This document shows, piece by piece, positions 36,203-44,906 of a stretch of DNA of 64,000 bases (the stretch's first letter is position 1; every line of letters starts with the position of its first letter). Under the pieces are notes generated by a model. It was not told the DNA's origin, did no database searches, and saw only the letters and a list, made by a program, of their open reading frames with translations. The stretch is from JACPNO01 sp963825405. GTDB lineage: Bacteria; Acidobacteriota; Terriglobia; Bryobacterales; Bryobacteraceae. The stretch is from assembly GCA_963825405.1 (NCBI GenBank), contig CAWGTB010000015.1:62001-126000 (forward strand). The letters run 5' to 3'. The position numbers and the translations under genes are program-made.

Positions 36203-36931
36203 CTAGGTGGTTTGCGGCGGCCGGCTCAAGTGCGCTTTCCAGGCGTCCAGGATCTCCGCCGTACGGGTGGCGCCGAAACGCGAGCAGCCCACTTCGTAGA
36301 CTTCGAGCGCCGTTTGCAGGGTGCGGACGCCGCTCGCGGCTTTGATGCCGATGCGAGCCGGGGTGTGCTTTCGCATCAGGCGCAAATCGTCCAGCGTGTA
36401 GCCGGTAGGCGCGAAGGCCGAGGAAGTTTTTACGAAGTCGACATCGGCGCGCGCCGAAATGCGGCAGGCGATGATCTTGAGCTCGTCGGTCAAATAGGCG
36501 TTTTCAAAAATAACCTTCAAAAGCGCGCCGTTTTCGTGGCACGCCTGCGCCATTTGCATCAGCTCCATTTCGATGTACTGAAACTGGCGCGAAATCAGCT
36601 TACCGATGTTGATCACCATATCGATTTCTTTCGCGCCGCGCCGCAGCAGGTCGCGGGTTTCGTAGAGCTTGGCGGCGGTGGTGGTTGAGCCGTGCGGGAA
36701 TCCGGAAATGCTGCCAACAATAACGCCGCTACCTTCGAGCAGCCGCAGGGCTTGATCCACGTCGCATGGCCGGACGCTGACGGTGGCCACCTGGTAGCGC
36801 TTGGCGAGCGCGCAGCCTTCCACCACCTGGTCGTCAGTCAGCTCGGGCCGGACCAGCGAGTGGTCGATCATCTTAGCTAAAGCTTCGTACGTGGTGAGAG
36901 GCGGACGCGCCTCCGCAATCGCCGGGTCCAT
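36203..36931 (-). CDS. deoC: Deoxyribose-phosphate aldolase
   Basis: A 242-residue class I aldolase that cleaves 2-deoxyribose 5-phosphate to acetaldehyde and glyceraldehyde 3-phosphate. It carries Asp104 (KEIDMVINIG), the Schiff-base Lys168 in DFVKTSSAF and Lys197 in IGIKAASGV, all in the expected order. Length is typical. It lies 2 bases after the cpoB stop on the same strand and upstream of aroDE, so both may be carried on the tol-pal transcript. Confidence 0.92.
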   Translation of the reverse strand: MDPAIAEARPPLTTYEALAKMIDHSLVRPELTDDQVVEGCALAKRYQVATVSVRPCDVDQALRLLEGSGVIVGSISGFPHGSTTTAAKLYETRDLLRRGAKEIDMVINIGKLISRQFQYIEMELMQMAQACHENGALLKVIFENAYLTDELKIIACRISARADVDFVKTSSAFAPTGYTLDDLRLMRKHTPARIGIKAASGVRTLQTALEVYEVGCSRFGATRTAEILDAWKAHLSRPPQTT

Positions 36932-36933
36932 GG

Positions 36934-37833
36934 CTACTTGCGACGGGGAGCAACAGGGGCGGCGGCGGAGAGTCCGAGCTGCTTCAATTGAGCCTGCGCC
37001 TTGGCGGCCTGATCGGTGTGAGGGTATTCCTTGATGATTTGGCGAAACTCAGCGACACCGGCGTTGCGCTTGCCCATCCGGACCAGCGTTTGCCCCTTCA
37101 TCAAGTGGGCGTCGGCGGTCTTATTGTTGTCGGGATATTTTTCCAGCACGGAATCGAAATCCTTCAGCGCCGTTTCAAAATCGCCTTGCTTGGCGTGAAG
37201 CTCCCCGATATAGAACTGGGCGTTCGGTGCATAGGGCCCGGTTCCGTAGTACCTGAGATATTCCGAGAATTCCTGGAGTGCCAGGTCGCTCTTGCCGCCT
37301 AACATGTCGCGCCGGGCGTTGTCGTAGAGCTCACCAGCCGGTGGCGCAGCCGGGCCCGATGCGGATGCCGCAGGCGACTGGCCCCCACCCGCGGCGGGCG
37401 GCGGAGCGGCGGGCGTCTGCATGGTCTTGACAGCATTGCTCAAGTCCATGATCTGCTGTTCCAGCTTGCCCATGCGGGTGGTGACGTCGGCCATGGATTC
37501 CCGCACCGTGCTGAAGTCGCCGCTTAGCTGATCGATCTTGGCGCCATAGCCGGCGATCGGCGCGACGACATCCTTGCTTTGCTGGCGGAACTGCTCCTGC
37601 AAGCGGCCGTCGAGTGAAAGCAGGGTCTTGTTGGTTTCCCGGTTCAGTTCCAAGGCCTGTTGAACCAGAACCGTCAATGAAGGAATTTTCTCGTCCAGGG
37701 TGCGCTGCAGGGTCTTCAGATCCTGCTGCAACTGCGCGACATCGCGCTGCAGTTCCTGCATTTCGCGGCTGGCCGCGGACATAACGGCCGGAAAGACAAA
37801 AATAGAGATCAGGCAGAGCCGGCGGAATTTCAT
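36934..37833 (-). CDS. cpoB: Tol-Pal system protein CpoB (YbgF)
   Basis: A 299-residue periplasmic protein: signal peptide (MKFRRLCLISIFVFPAVMSA), an N-terminal coiled coil to about residue 145 (for example LQRDVAQLQQDLKTLQRTLD), a proline/alanine-rich linker, and C-terminal TPR repeats (ELYDNARRDMLGGKSDLALQEF, AQFYIGELHAKQGDFETAL, ADAHLMKGQTLVRMGKRNAG). CpoB links peptidoglycan synthesis to outer-membrane constriction through TolA. It is the last tol gene, 65 bases after pal. Confidence 0.88.
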   Translation of the reverse strand: MKFRRLCLISIFVFPAVMSAASREMQELQRDVAQLQQDLKTLQRTLDEKIPSLTVLVQQALELNRETNKTLLSLDGRLQEQFRQQSKDVVAPIAGYGAKIDQLSGDFSTVRESMADVTTRMGKLEQQIMDLSNAVKTMQTPAAPPPAAGGGQSPAASASGPAAPPAGELYDNARRDMLGGKSDLALQEFSEYLRYYGTGPYAPNAQFYIGELHAKQGDFETALKDFDSVLEKYPDNNKTADAHLMKGQTLVRMGKRNAGVAEFRQIIKEYPHTDQAAKAQAQLKQLGLSAAAPVAPRRK

Positions 37834-37898
37834 GCGAGCCTCCTCAATTGAAGGGTAGGACAGGCAACGGTTGCCTGTCCATACCCTGGTCTCGCGAT

Positions 37899-38675
37899 TT
37901 ACTGAGCGGCGAAGTGAGCGCGCCGGTTTTTCTGCCAGCAGGCCTCATTGGAGTCAGTGCACTGCGGGCGTTCCTTGCCGTAGCTGATGGTCTTCAGCCG
38001 GTCGGCGGAGACACCGAGTTGCACCAGGAACTCCTTGACGGAGGTGGAGCGGCGGTCGCCCAGTCCGAGGTTGTACTCGGCCGAGCCGCGCTCGTCGCAA
38101 TGGCCTTCGATGGTCACCGAGGCTGACGGGAAGTCGCTCAGGATGCGCTTCAGAGCATCCGCATTCGCCGTGAGTACACTGCGGGCGTCATCGCGGATCG
38201 TGCTCTTGTCGTAATCGAAGAAAGCGTCCTGCACTTCACGCTGCAGGCGGTCGTCGATTGAAACCGTTTTCACAACGGGTGCCGGCGGTGGAGGTGCGGG
38301 CGCGTTCACCGTTACGGTGGCGCTGCGGGTCGCTCTGCCGCCCGGCCCGTTAGCCGTCAGCGTATAGGTGGCGGTATTGTTCGGGAACACGCGGCGGTTG
38401 CCGCTTGCATCCACGGTGCCGATGCCCTGATCGATCGAGATCTGATTAGCGCCGGTTACCGTCCAGCGCAGTGTGGAAGCCTGGCCGCGCTCGACCGAGC
38501 TGGGCTCGGCAGCGAATTCGGTAATCACCGGTGCTGCGGGCGGCGGCGCCGGTTGCTCCTTTACGGGCGCAGGAGGTGCCGGCGGAGCCGGAACTTTCTT
38601 CTTGCAACCTGTCGCAAACAGTGCCAAAAGGATCCCTAGTCCAATGACACTGCTATTTCGTTTGCTCAACATCAT
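37899..38675 (-). CDS. pal: Peptidoglycan-associated lipoprotein Pal (OmpA family)
   Basis: A 258-residue lipoprotein. The signal ends with a lipobox (LFATGC) followed by KKK and a proline-rich stretch. The middle carries an Ig-like beta domain (SSVERGQASTLRWTVTGANQISI) not usual in enterobacterial Pal. The C-terminal OmpA domain has SVTIEGHCDERGSAEYNLGLGDRRS, the peptidoglycan-binding motif. It anchors the outer membrane to peptidoglycan and binds TolB. It lies 33 bases after tolB. Confidence 0.9.
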   Translation of the reverse strand: MMLSKRNSSVIGLGILLALFATGCKKKVPAPPAPPAPVKEQPAPPPAAPVITEFAAEPSSVERGQASTLRWTVTGANQISIDQGIGTVDASGNRRVFPNNTATYTLTANGPGGRATRSATVTVNAPAPPPPAPVVKTVSIDDRLQREVQDAFFDYDKSTIRDDARSVLTANADALKRILSDFPSASVTIEGHCDERGSAEYNLGLGDRRSTSVKEFLVQLGVSADRLKTISYGKERPQCTDSNEACWQKNRRAHFAAQ

Positions 38676-38708
38676 GAATGTCGCCTCCCTAAAATTTTTA
38701 AGAACACA

Positions 38709-40067
38709 TTACTTTCCCCAGACGGGGGTTTTGTTTCGCCCTTCGGTCGTGAGCTGCTGCACCTGGGTTCCGTCAAGCAGCATGCTGAAGATCTGGGGCG
38801 TGCCGCGCCTCGTGGACATGAACACCAAATGCCGTCCGTCCGGCGCCCAACTTGGATTTTCGTTGCGGCCGGCGCCAAAAGTCAGCTGGCTGAACTTCCG
38901 GGTCGCAACGTCCATCAGAAATATGTTGAAATTGCCTGTCGCGAAACCGCGCGTCCAGGAAAATGCGATCGCCTGGCCATCGGGATGCCAGGACGGATTG
39001 GAGGCTTCCCCTTCACCGTTTGTCAGCCGTTCGACGTTAGCCCCGTCAAAATTCATTTTGTAGATCTGCTGTGGCCCGGAGCGGCCCGAAACAAACACAA
39101 TGTCGGTTCCCGTTTTAGGGTTCACCTTAGGCTCCACCTCGATGGCGCGCGAGGAGGAAATTCGCCTCAGGTTGCCCCCTTCCAAATTCGCTACGTAGAT
39201 CTGGGTATAACCGCTGGCCGACGATGCATAGAGAATCTGTTTGCCGTCGGGAGTGAAATCCGGGGTCGCGTTAAGCGGCGCGACCTGATTGTAAAAAGGT
39301 AAGCGGCGCCCGGTCTCCGTAGTGAGTATAAATATACCAGGATTTCCCTTTGCATAGCTAGTAAAAGCGACTTTTGTGCCATCCGGCGACACGGCGGGCA
39401 TGATGGAAATTGAGTTAAGCGACGTCAGCCGCTTCTGATTGGACCCGTCCGGATCCATGGACCAAATCTCGTTGTGGCCCGATCGGTCCGAAACGAAGTA
39501 GATATGAGTGCCGAACATCGACTTGACGCCGAAGGTGGCCAGGATATCGGCGGCAAACTCGTGCGCGACCTTCTTCGCCCCGGCTTCATCGGTCGAGCCG
39601 AAGTAGCGTTTGCCCAGCATTTGGGCGTTGGCCAGATCCGGCTGCCGGGTATTGTAGAGCCAGCCGTAGAGCACCAATTGGCCGTTTTGCACAGCCGTGT
39701 AGCCGATGGTGAGGTAGTTGGCAGCAACCGGCGGTGAGGCCCAGTCCGTTAGCCACAACCCGCCGGAGGGTGTATTGGGCTGCGCCGGCTGCCGGAAATC
39801 TTCCGGACGCTGCGGCACCTGCAGCGGAAACATGCTCTTGGGAGCCATGCGGAACTGTCCCGAAGCTTGCAGATCGGCAAACAGCGTGCCATTGAACGCG
39901 TTCATCATGGGCTGCGCGTCGGCGGCTCCGCGGAAATCCGGAACTGCAATTACGGCGCGTTCCTCTTCTTTCGTAATTTCGATCACCAGCCGGTCTTGCG
40001 CGGCCAGCAGGAAGGCGAGGGCCAAGGCCCCCACGATGGCGAATGCGGAGATATATCTTTTCTTCAT
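38709..40067 (-). CDS. tolB: Tol-Pal system beta-propeller protein TolB
   Basis: A 452-residue periplasmic protein with signal MKKRYISAFAIVGALALAFL. The N-terminal domain (AVPDFRGAADAQPMMNAFNG) precedes a six-bladed PD40 propeller with repeats such as FVSDRSGHNEIWSMDPDGSNQKRLT, PAVSPDGTKVAFTS and PSWAPDGRHLVFMSTRRGTPQIF. TolB shuttles between Pal and TolA. The start overlaps the stop of the tolA-like gene as ATGA. Confidence 0.93.
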   Translation of the reverse strand: MKKRYISAFAIVGALALAFLLAAQDRLVIEITKEEERAVIAVPDFRGAADAQPMMNAFNGTLFADLQASGQFRMAPKSMFPLQVPQRPEDFRQPAQPNTPSGGLWLTDWASPPVAANYLTIGYTAVQNGQLVLYGWLYNTRQPDLANAQMLGKRYFGSTDEAGAKKVAHEFAADILATFGVKSMFGTHIYFVSDRSGHNEIWSMDPDGSNQKRLTSLNSISIMPAVSPDGTKVAFTSYAKGNPGIFILTTETGRRLPFYNQVAPLNATPDFTPDGKQILYASSASGYTQIYVANLEGGNLRRISSSRAIEVEPKVNPKTGTDIVFVSGRSGPQQIYKMNFDGANVERLTNGEGEASNPSWHPDGQAIAFSWTRGFATGNFNIFLMDVATRKFSQLTFGAGRNENPSWAPDGRHLVFMSTRRGTPQIFSMLLDGTQVQQLTTEGRNKTPVWGK

Positions 40068-40849
40068 CGCTTTAACCTGAACCAGAATTCGATCGGCGCT
40101 TCGTTTTTATCAAAGCCTTGAGGCAGGGGAGGGAATGGCGCAGCGTCGGCAATTGCCCGCTGCGCCGAGGCGTCCAGGGCGAAATTTCCGCTGCGCTGGG
40201 CCACCCGGATATCGCGCACGGAGCCGTCCCGCATAATCGTAAACGTGACCACCACCGGCGGGGCGCTCTGCAGGCGCGGGTCCACATCGTTGGTCTGCCA
40301 CTTCTGACCGACCTTCAGCCGCAGTAGGTCGACATAGTAGCCAAATCGATTGCCGAATGGCGTGCCGGGGCCGACGCCGATGCCGCCCGCGCCCGTCTGG
40401 CCCACCATAGGTGAAACCAGCGCCTGGCCTTCCCTGCTGTAGAGCTGGTTGGGCTCGTCGATCTGTTTGGCGCGATACGTGTTGCGGCTGGCCGGAACCG
40501 CCGCCGATTTCTTGGGCGCCTTGCGGCTCTTGAGGGCGATGGCGTCTTCATCCGGCTCCTCGACCCGCGATTTCTCCACCGGCTTGGGCGGAGGCTGCGG
40601 GACGGCCGATTCGGTATCGTTTGCCACCGGATTTACCGCGCCCCGATGTGCCGGCATGGGCAGTTCTTTCACCACGCCAATCGAAAACGAACCAGCGGAA
40701 GGATTCGGCGAGCCCCAGGAATTGCCCGGACGGCTGCCGAACCACGACATCAGCGCGGCCGCCGCAAAAACCGACACATGCAGGATCAGCGAGCCGGCCA
40801 GCGGCCGTTTGAGCTGTTCCGGCTGGTCGAGAATATCGGCGTGCGGCAT
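40064..40849 (-). CDS. tolA: TolA/TonB-like energy-transducing protein
   Basis: A 261-residue protein with a short cytoplasmic segment, one membrane helix (about 19-40, AGSLILHVSVFAAAALMSWF), a proline- and charge-rich spacer and a TonB/TolA C-terminal domain (VVVTFTIMRDGSVRDIRVAQRSGNFALDASAQRAI). The spacer is much shorter than the helical arm of E. coli TolA. Its place between tolR and tolB, with one-base and four-base overlaps, makes the TolA role most likely despite the TonB-like domain. Confidence 0.83.
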   Translation of the reverse strand: MPHADILDQPEQLKRPLAGSLILHVSVFAAAALMSWFGSRPGNSWGSPNPSAGSFSIGVVKELPMPAHRGAVNPVANDTESAVPQPPPKPVEKSRVEEPDEDAIALKSRKAPKKSAAVPASRNTYRAKQIDEPNQLYSREGQALVSPMVGQTGAGGIGVGPGTPFGNRFGYYVDLLRLKVGQKWQTNDVDPRLQSAPPVVVTFTIMRDGSVRDIRVAQRSGNFALDASAQRAIADAAPFPPLPQGFDKNEAPIEFWFRLKR

Positions 40850-41292
40850 TACCGGGATCTCTTATCGGTCTCTTCGTCGGGCTGCGTTACTACATTGATA
40901 CCGATCTTGGCTGTGTTCAACTCACTCATCACCTGGGCGACGGTGTCCCACGGAGTGCCCCGGTCGGCCTTGAGGTAAACCGACTGGCCGCGATAGTTAC
41001 TTTGCACTATGTCACGCAGTTCGTGGATACTGACGCTCTTCTCGTTCATGTAAAGATTCCCCGCGCGGGTGATGCTGACCACCGCAAGTTCCTTGGCGGT
41101 GTCCTTCACCTGCTTGACCTTCGGAACGTCGACCTCAATGCCGAATTCCATCACATGCGCGGTCAGCATGAAAATCACCAAGAGCACCAGCACCACATCC
41201 ACGAAGGGGGTGACGTTGATTTCCGAAAGCGCCGGCGAGCCGTGAAAGCGTCTGCGGCCACCCGAGCCGCCCCCGTTCAGCGAAAAAGCCAT
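40849..41292 (-). CDS. tolR: Biopolymer transport protein TolR/ExbD
   Basis: A 147-residue protein with a cytoplasmic tail, a single membrane helix carrying the functional Asp (SEINVTPFVDVVLVLLVIFM) and a periplasmic domain with GNLYMNEKSVSIHEL and VYLKADRGTPW. It forms the proton channel with TolQ. It overlaps tolA by one base and lies 4 bases after tolQ. Confidence 0.92.
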   Translation of the reverse strand: MAFSLNGGGSGGRRRFHGSPALSEINVTPFVDVVLVLLVIFMLTAHVMEFGIEVDVPKVKQVKDTAKELAVVSITRAGNLYMNEKSVSIHELRDIVQSNYRGQSVYLKADRGTPWDTVAQVMSELNTAKIGINVVTQPDEETDKRSR

Positions 41293-41296
41293 GGCG

Positions 41297-41983
41297 TCAA
41301 TCCTCGTAGCTGCGTTCGGTCATGTTCAGGAACTCGAGCGAGAAATCGTCCATGCGCGCGCCAATTTCGCGAACCATGTGGCCAAGCTGGTTGTAGGCGA
41401 TCGCGGCCGGAATGGCCGCCGCCAGGCCAGCGGCAGTGGTTATGAGAGCTTCAGAAATTCCCGGACCCACCGCGCGCAGGCTGGCGCTGCCTGATCCCGA
41501 CAACGCCTCGAATGCTCGAATAATGCCCAGCACGGTGCCAAACAAGCCGATGAATGGGCTCACCGAAGCAGTGGTGGCCAACCAGCTCATATTGCGTTCC
41601 AACTTCGCCAGTTCTTCGCTTGCACCCAATTGCAGCGAACGTTCCAGCGAGAGTTTGTTGCTTACTCCGCCACGCGCCTTCACTTGCCGGGCGGCTTCTT
41701 CGAATCCAAAATCGAAGACGGCGACCAGCGGCGCCGGGCGATATTGCTCGCTCGCCACCTGCACGGCATCCAAACTGCCAGCCTTTCGAAAAGCCCGCAG
41801 AAAGCGCGCGTCCGCCCGGCGCGCCTGCCGGAAGACGCTCCATTTCGAGAAAATGATCGCCCACGAAAAAATCGAGAAAACGAGCAGAATCGCCAAGACA
41901 CCCAGGTTGAGCGGACTCGACCGGGCTACCATTTCGTACAGGTTCGTTTGCAGCGCAAGCGCCGCGCCTGGCACTAACGTCAA
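41297..41983 (-). CDS. tolQ: MotA/TolQ/ExbB proton channel protein TolQ
   Basis: A proton-channel subunit of about 228 residues with three membrane helices (LNLGVLAILLVFSIFSWAII, TTASVSPFIGLFGTVLGIIRAF and EALITTAAGLAAAIPAAIAY). The two C-terminal helices have the family Thr and Gly positions. I placed the start at the TTG at 41983, because AAGGA lies 7 bases upstream and this leaves room for a promoter; the frame is open to 42079 but the extra 32 residues are unlike TolQ. It is the first gene of the tol operon and is divergent from the cyclophilin gene. Confidence 0.87.
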   Translation of the reverse strand: MTLVPGAALALQTNLYEMVARSSPLNLGVLAILLVFSIFSWAIIFSKWSVFRQARRADARFLRAFRKAGSLDAVQVASEQYRPAPLVAVFDFGFEEAARQVKARGGVSNKLSLERSLQLGASEELAKLERNMSWLATTASVSPFIGLFGTVLGIIRAFEALSGSGSASLRAVGPGISEALITTAAGLAAAIPAAIAYNQLGHMVREIGARMDDFSLEFLNMTERSYED

Positions 41984-42096
41984 TTCGGAATCCTTAACTT
42001 CAAACTTTATCACAGCGACGCGCGCGCCAAAGGGCAAAAACAAATGGAGCGGGAAATGTTTTCGCCCGCTTTCGCGCAATCGGCTACAGTCGAAGC

Positions 42097-42672
42097 ATGC
42101 GATTTCGAGTTTTCGCTCTACTCGCCTGCTGCGCGTTGGGCATGTTGAGGGCTCAAACCCGCGTGGTGCTGGAGACTGAGCTGGGAACCATCGAAGTGCA
42201 GCTGGAAGACGCGCGCGCGCCCATCACCACCGCGAATTTCCTCCACTATCTGGACGGCGGCTTCTTCGATGGCGGCCGCTTTCATCGCACCGTGAAGATG
42301 GATAATCAGCCCAACAACAAAATCCGCATTGAAGTGATTCAGGGTGGTCCCGTTCCGGAACGCGCCAAGCAGGGCTTTCCGCCTATCCCGCTCGAGCGCA
42401 CCAGCCAGACCGGTTTGTCTCACAAGGACGGCGTAATTTCGATGGCGCGCGACGGGCCTGACACGGCGACTTCCGATTTTTTCATCTGCATCGGCGATCA
42501 ACCGTCGCTCGATTTCGGGGGCATGCGCAATCCCGATGGCCAGGGATTCGCCGCTTTTGGACATGTGGTGAAAGGCATGGACGTGGTGAAGAAAATCCAA
42601 GCCTCCCCGGCGGAAGGGCAGCGTCTCACCCCGCCGATAAATATCTTGAAAGCCGCGCGCGCAGCGCCCTAG
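42097..42672 (+). CDS. Secreted cyclophilin-type peptidylprolyl isomerase
   Basis: A 191-residue periplasmic cyclophilin with signal MRFRVFALLACCALGMLRA. The domain shows VVLETELGTIEVQLEDARAPITTANFLHYLDGGFFDGGRFHRTV, in which F-H-R at 62-64 is the catalytic Arg region, then ISMARDGPDTATSDFFICIGD and FGHVVKGMDVVKKI. It catalyses proline isomerisation in folding envelope proteins. It is transcribed away from the tol operon. Confidence 0.9.
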   Translation: MRFRVFALLACCALGMLRAQTRVVLETELGTIEVQLEDARAPITTANFLHYLDGGFFDGGRFHRTVKMDNQPNNKIRIEVIQGGPVPERAKQGFPPIPLERTSQTGLSHKDGVISMARDGPDTATSDFFICIGDQPSLDFGGMRNPDGQGFAAFGHVVKGMDVVKKIQASPAEGQRLTPPINILKAARAAP

Positions 42673-42678
42673 CGGAAA

Positions 42679-42767
42679 CCGCTCCCTGCGGTCAGTGCTC
42701 TGAATCGGCGATCGTAATCACACGACTGAATCGCACACGACTAACAGAGCCGCGACCACAGGGAGCG
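42679..42767. repeat. R2 repeat pair in inverted orientation
   Basis: A forward copy (42679-42702, CCGCTCCCTGCGGTCAGTGC...) and a reverse copy (42745-42767, CAGAGCCGCGACCACAGGGA...) enclose 42 bases that contain CACACGACT twice. The arms pair imperfectly and could form a hairpin between the convergent cyclophilin and CGNR genes. A third copy is at 54551. Confidence 0.75.
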
Positions 42768-42773
42768 ATTTTA

Positions 42774-43376
42774 CTATGCTTCCCGCTGCTTCTGGTAATA
42801 CCGGCGCGCCTTGTTGCGATTGCCGCACACCTTCATATCGCACCAGCGGCGCTGCTTGTTACGGCTGGTATCCAGAAACAGCCAGGCGCACTCTTCGGCA
42901 GCGCATTCCCGGACTTTAGCCAGATCCTCGGCGGACGTCAGCAACTCCGCCGCCGAGCGCACAATCGGCCCCAGCGGAGCATCCAGCGCATCCTCGCCGG
43001 CATGCCACTCCAGCGAGTAGCCCGCAGGGCCGGCGACGATTTTTGGACGCGCCATGGCTCCAAGCAGCGCACGATTCAACGCCGCCAAGGCTTGCCGAGG
43101 CGGTTCGCGCTGCGCCGCGATCGCCGCAAAAATCGCGTACAAAGATTCGCGCAGCGTCAGCACCCGCTCGAGAGTCGTTCGCGCGCGCCCGGGATGGCGC
43201 CGGGCCAGCTTCTCCAGAATTTTCGTGTCCCCTTGACCCGCTTGCCGCCACCAGGCCAGCCAATCCTCGTAACGCTGCAAATGCTCGATGGGCTTCGCAC
43301 CGGCGCGATTGCTCACCGTGTTGCTGAAATCCAGACACAGCATTCCGCCGCTGAAATCAAACGTGTACTCCGCCAT
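42774..43376 (-). CDS. CGNR zinc-finger / ABATE-domain regulator
   Basis: A 200-residue protein. The N-terminal ABATE domain begins FDFSGGMLCLDFSNTVSNR, typical of the family, and the C-terminal zinc finger has C-x4-C (ECAAEEC), then WCDMKVCGNRNKARRYYQ, which contains the naming motif CGNR. Members act as transcription regulators, often of a neighbouring exporter gene. It is divergent from an EamA transporter with a long dyad between them. The frame is intact. Confidence 0.9.
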   Translation of the reverse strand: MAEYTFDFSGGMLCLDFSNTVSNRAGAKPIEHLQRYEDWLAWWRQAGQGDTKILEKLARRHPGRARTTLERVLTLRESLYAIFAAIAAQREPPRQALAALNRALLGAMARPKIVAGPAGYSLEWHAGEDALDAPLGPIVRSAAELLTSAEDLAKVRECAAEECAWLFLDTSRNKQRRWCDMKVCGNRNKARRYYQKQREA

Positions 43377-43415
43377 CCGTCCTCAGTATAACCGCTATCA
43401 AGCCATTAACAGGTG

Positions 43416-43448
43416 ATATTGTTTTATACAAGATATAACCAATATAAT
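43416..43448 (+). promoter_or_regulatory. AT-rich nested dyad overlapping a promoter for the EamA gene
   Basis: ATATTG-tt-TTATA-caaga-TATAA-c-CAATAT (43416-43445) is a nested inverted repeat in an otherwise GC-rich region. It overlaps TTGTTT (43419-43424) and a consensus TATAAT (43443-43448) separated by 18 bases, a plausible -35/-10 pair for the EamA gene. A repressor bound here would block the promoter; the divergent CGNR protein is the obvious candidate. Confidence 0.55.
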
Positions 43449-43473
43449 GGCCGATACAGGTTATGCGGAATCG

Positions 43474-44385
43474 ATGCCCGACACGTTGCTGAAACGCCCC
43501 ACGATTTCTCGGGTTGCGCTGGTCGCGGCCTATGCCGCCGTCTACGTGATCTGGGGCACTACCTATCTGGCTATTCGCTTTGCGGTGGAAACGGTGCCGC
43601 CGTTCACGATGGCTGGTGTGCGTTTTACCATCGCCGGCGGCGTGCTCTTCGTTGTGGCGCGGTGGAAAGGCGGCACTGCCCCGACTGCCGCCAACTGGCG
43701 CGCCACCGCCCTCATCGGCGCCATGTTTTTTCTGATTAGCCACGGGTGCGTGAGCTGGGCCGAGCAACGGATACCCTCGGGGATGACGGCGCTGGCGATT
43801 TCTACAATCCCACTTTGGACGGCTCTCGCCGGCTGGGCATTCGGGGAATCGCGGCTCACGGCAAGAACGTGGTTGGGCTTGGCACTGGGCCTAGCGGGCC
43901 TAGTTTTGCTGTTTAGCTCGAGCGGCCTCCTGAAGCAAGATGCTTTGACAGCGGCCGGTAGTTGGATATTGATTCTCAGTTCGCTGAACTGGGCCATCGC
44001 TTCGGTGCTGGCGCGCCGCGTTGCCATTCCCGCTTCCGCCACACTCGCCTCTGGCATGGAGATGCTGATCGGCGGCTTGATGCTGCTGGCCGCCGGAGCG
44101 TTGGCAGGCGAGTGGCAAACCCTGGCTCAGCACGCGGTTTCGGCGCGCTCGCTCGCGTCATTGGCCTACCTCATCGTGTTTGGATCTCTGGTCGCGTTCA
44201 CCGCCTATGTTTGGCTGTTGCAAGTCAGTTCGCCGGCGCGCGTCTCAACATATGCGTTCGTGAATCCGGTAATTGCGGTAGGGGCCGGTTGGCTGTTGGG
44301 GGGCGAAGTGATGACGCTGCCGATGCTGCTCGCGGCAGGTGTGATCGCCGCTGGCGTGGCTATCCTGGTCACCGGAAAGCACTGA
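43474..44385 (+). CDS. EamA-family (DMT) transporter
   Basis: A 303-residue inner-membrane exporter of the drug/metabolite superfamily with ten hydrophobic helices and two EamA halves (AAYAAVYVIWGTTYLAIRFA in the first; SLAYLIVFGSLVAFTAYVWL in the second). I chose the ATG at 43474 because a consensus TATAAT lies at 43443-43448, which would put the transcript start after the alternative ATG at 43447. Substrate is unknown; members export amino acids, nucleosides or drugs. Control by the divergent CGNR regulator is inferred from the shared dyad. Confidence 0.85.
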   Translation: MPDTLLKRPTISRVALVAAYAAVYVIWGTTYLAIRFAVETVPPFTMAGVRFTIAGGVLFVVARWKGGTAPTAANWRATALIGAMFFLISHGCVSWAEQRIPSGMTALAISTIPLWTALAGWAFGESRLTARTWLGLALGLAGLVLLFSSSGLLKQDALTAAGSWILILSSLNWAIASVLARRVAIPASATLASGMEMLIGGLMLLAAGALAGEWQTLAQHAVSARSLASLAYLIVFGSLVAFTAYVWLLQVSSPARVSTYAFVNPVIAVGAGWLLGGEVMTLPMLLAAGVIAAGVAILVTGKH

Positions 44386-44405
44386 GCGTCGTTTATTATT
44401 TTTAG

Positions 44406-44897
44406 ATGGAAGCCCGTGCTGCCACTCCCGATGACGCCGCCGCCATCGCGCGCATTTATAACGAAGGCATACTGGATCGCGTCGCGACATTCGAAACTCG
44501 CCCGCGCACCGTGCATGACATCCGAGCCTGGTTCGATGGCGTGCATCCCATCGTAGTCGTCGAAGAGGAAGGGCGCGTCATCGCTTTCGGTGCAACATCG
44601 GGCTACCGCCCGCGCGACTGCTACGCCGGCATCGCCGAAGCATCGCTCTATGTGGCGCGCGACGCCCGCCGCAAAGGCGTGGGCCGCTTTACGCTGGCCG
44701 CGCTGATCCAAGCCGCCGAGGCCGCCGGATTCTGGAAACTGCTCTCGCGCGTCTTCACCGAAAATCGTGCCAGCCTTCGCATGATCGGCGCTCTCGGCTT
44801 TCGCGAAGTGGGCGTTTACGAAAAGCACGGCAAGCTGGATGGCGTTTGGCGCGACGTGGTGATTGTCGAGCGCCTGATTCCGGCAAACCTCGTATAA
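44406..44897 (+). CDS. GNAT-family N-acetyltransferase (phosphinothricin/methionine-sulfone type)
   Basis: A 163-residue acetyltransferase. The start ARAATPDDAAAIARIYNEGI with the FETRPRT block is that of the PAT/MddA group that acetylates phosphinothricin, methionine sulfoximine or sulfone. The acetyl-CoA site is ARRKGVGRFTLAALIQ, and ENRASLRMIGALGFREVGVYEKHGKLDGVW closes the fold. It lies 20 bases after the transporter gene and 9 before recN. It may detoxify a metabolite that the exporter also handles. Confidence 0.87.
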   Translation: MEARAATPDDAAAIARIYNEGILDRVATFETRPRTVHDIRAWFDGVHPIVVVEEEGRVIAFGATSGYRPRDCYAGIAEASLYVARDARRKGVGRFTLAALIQAAEAAGFWKLLSRVFTENRASLRMIGALGFREVGVYEKHGKLDGVWRDVVIVERLIPANLV

Positions 44898-44906
44898 TCT
44901 CCTCAC

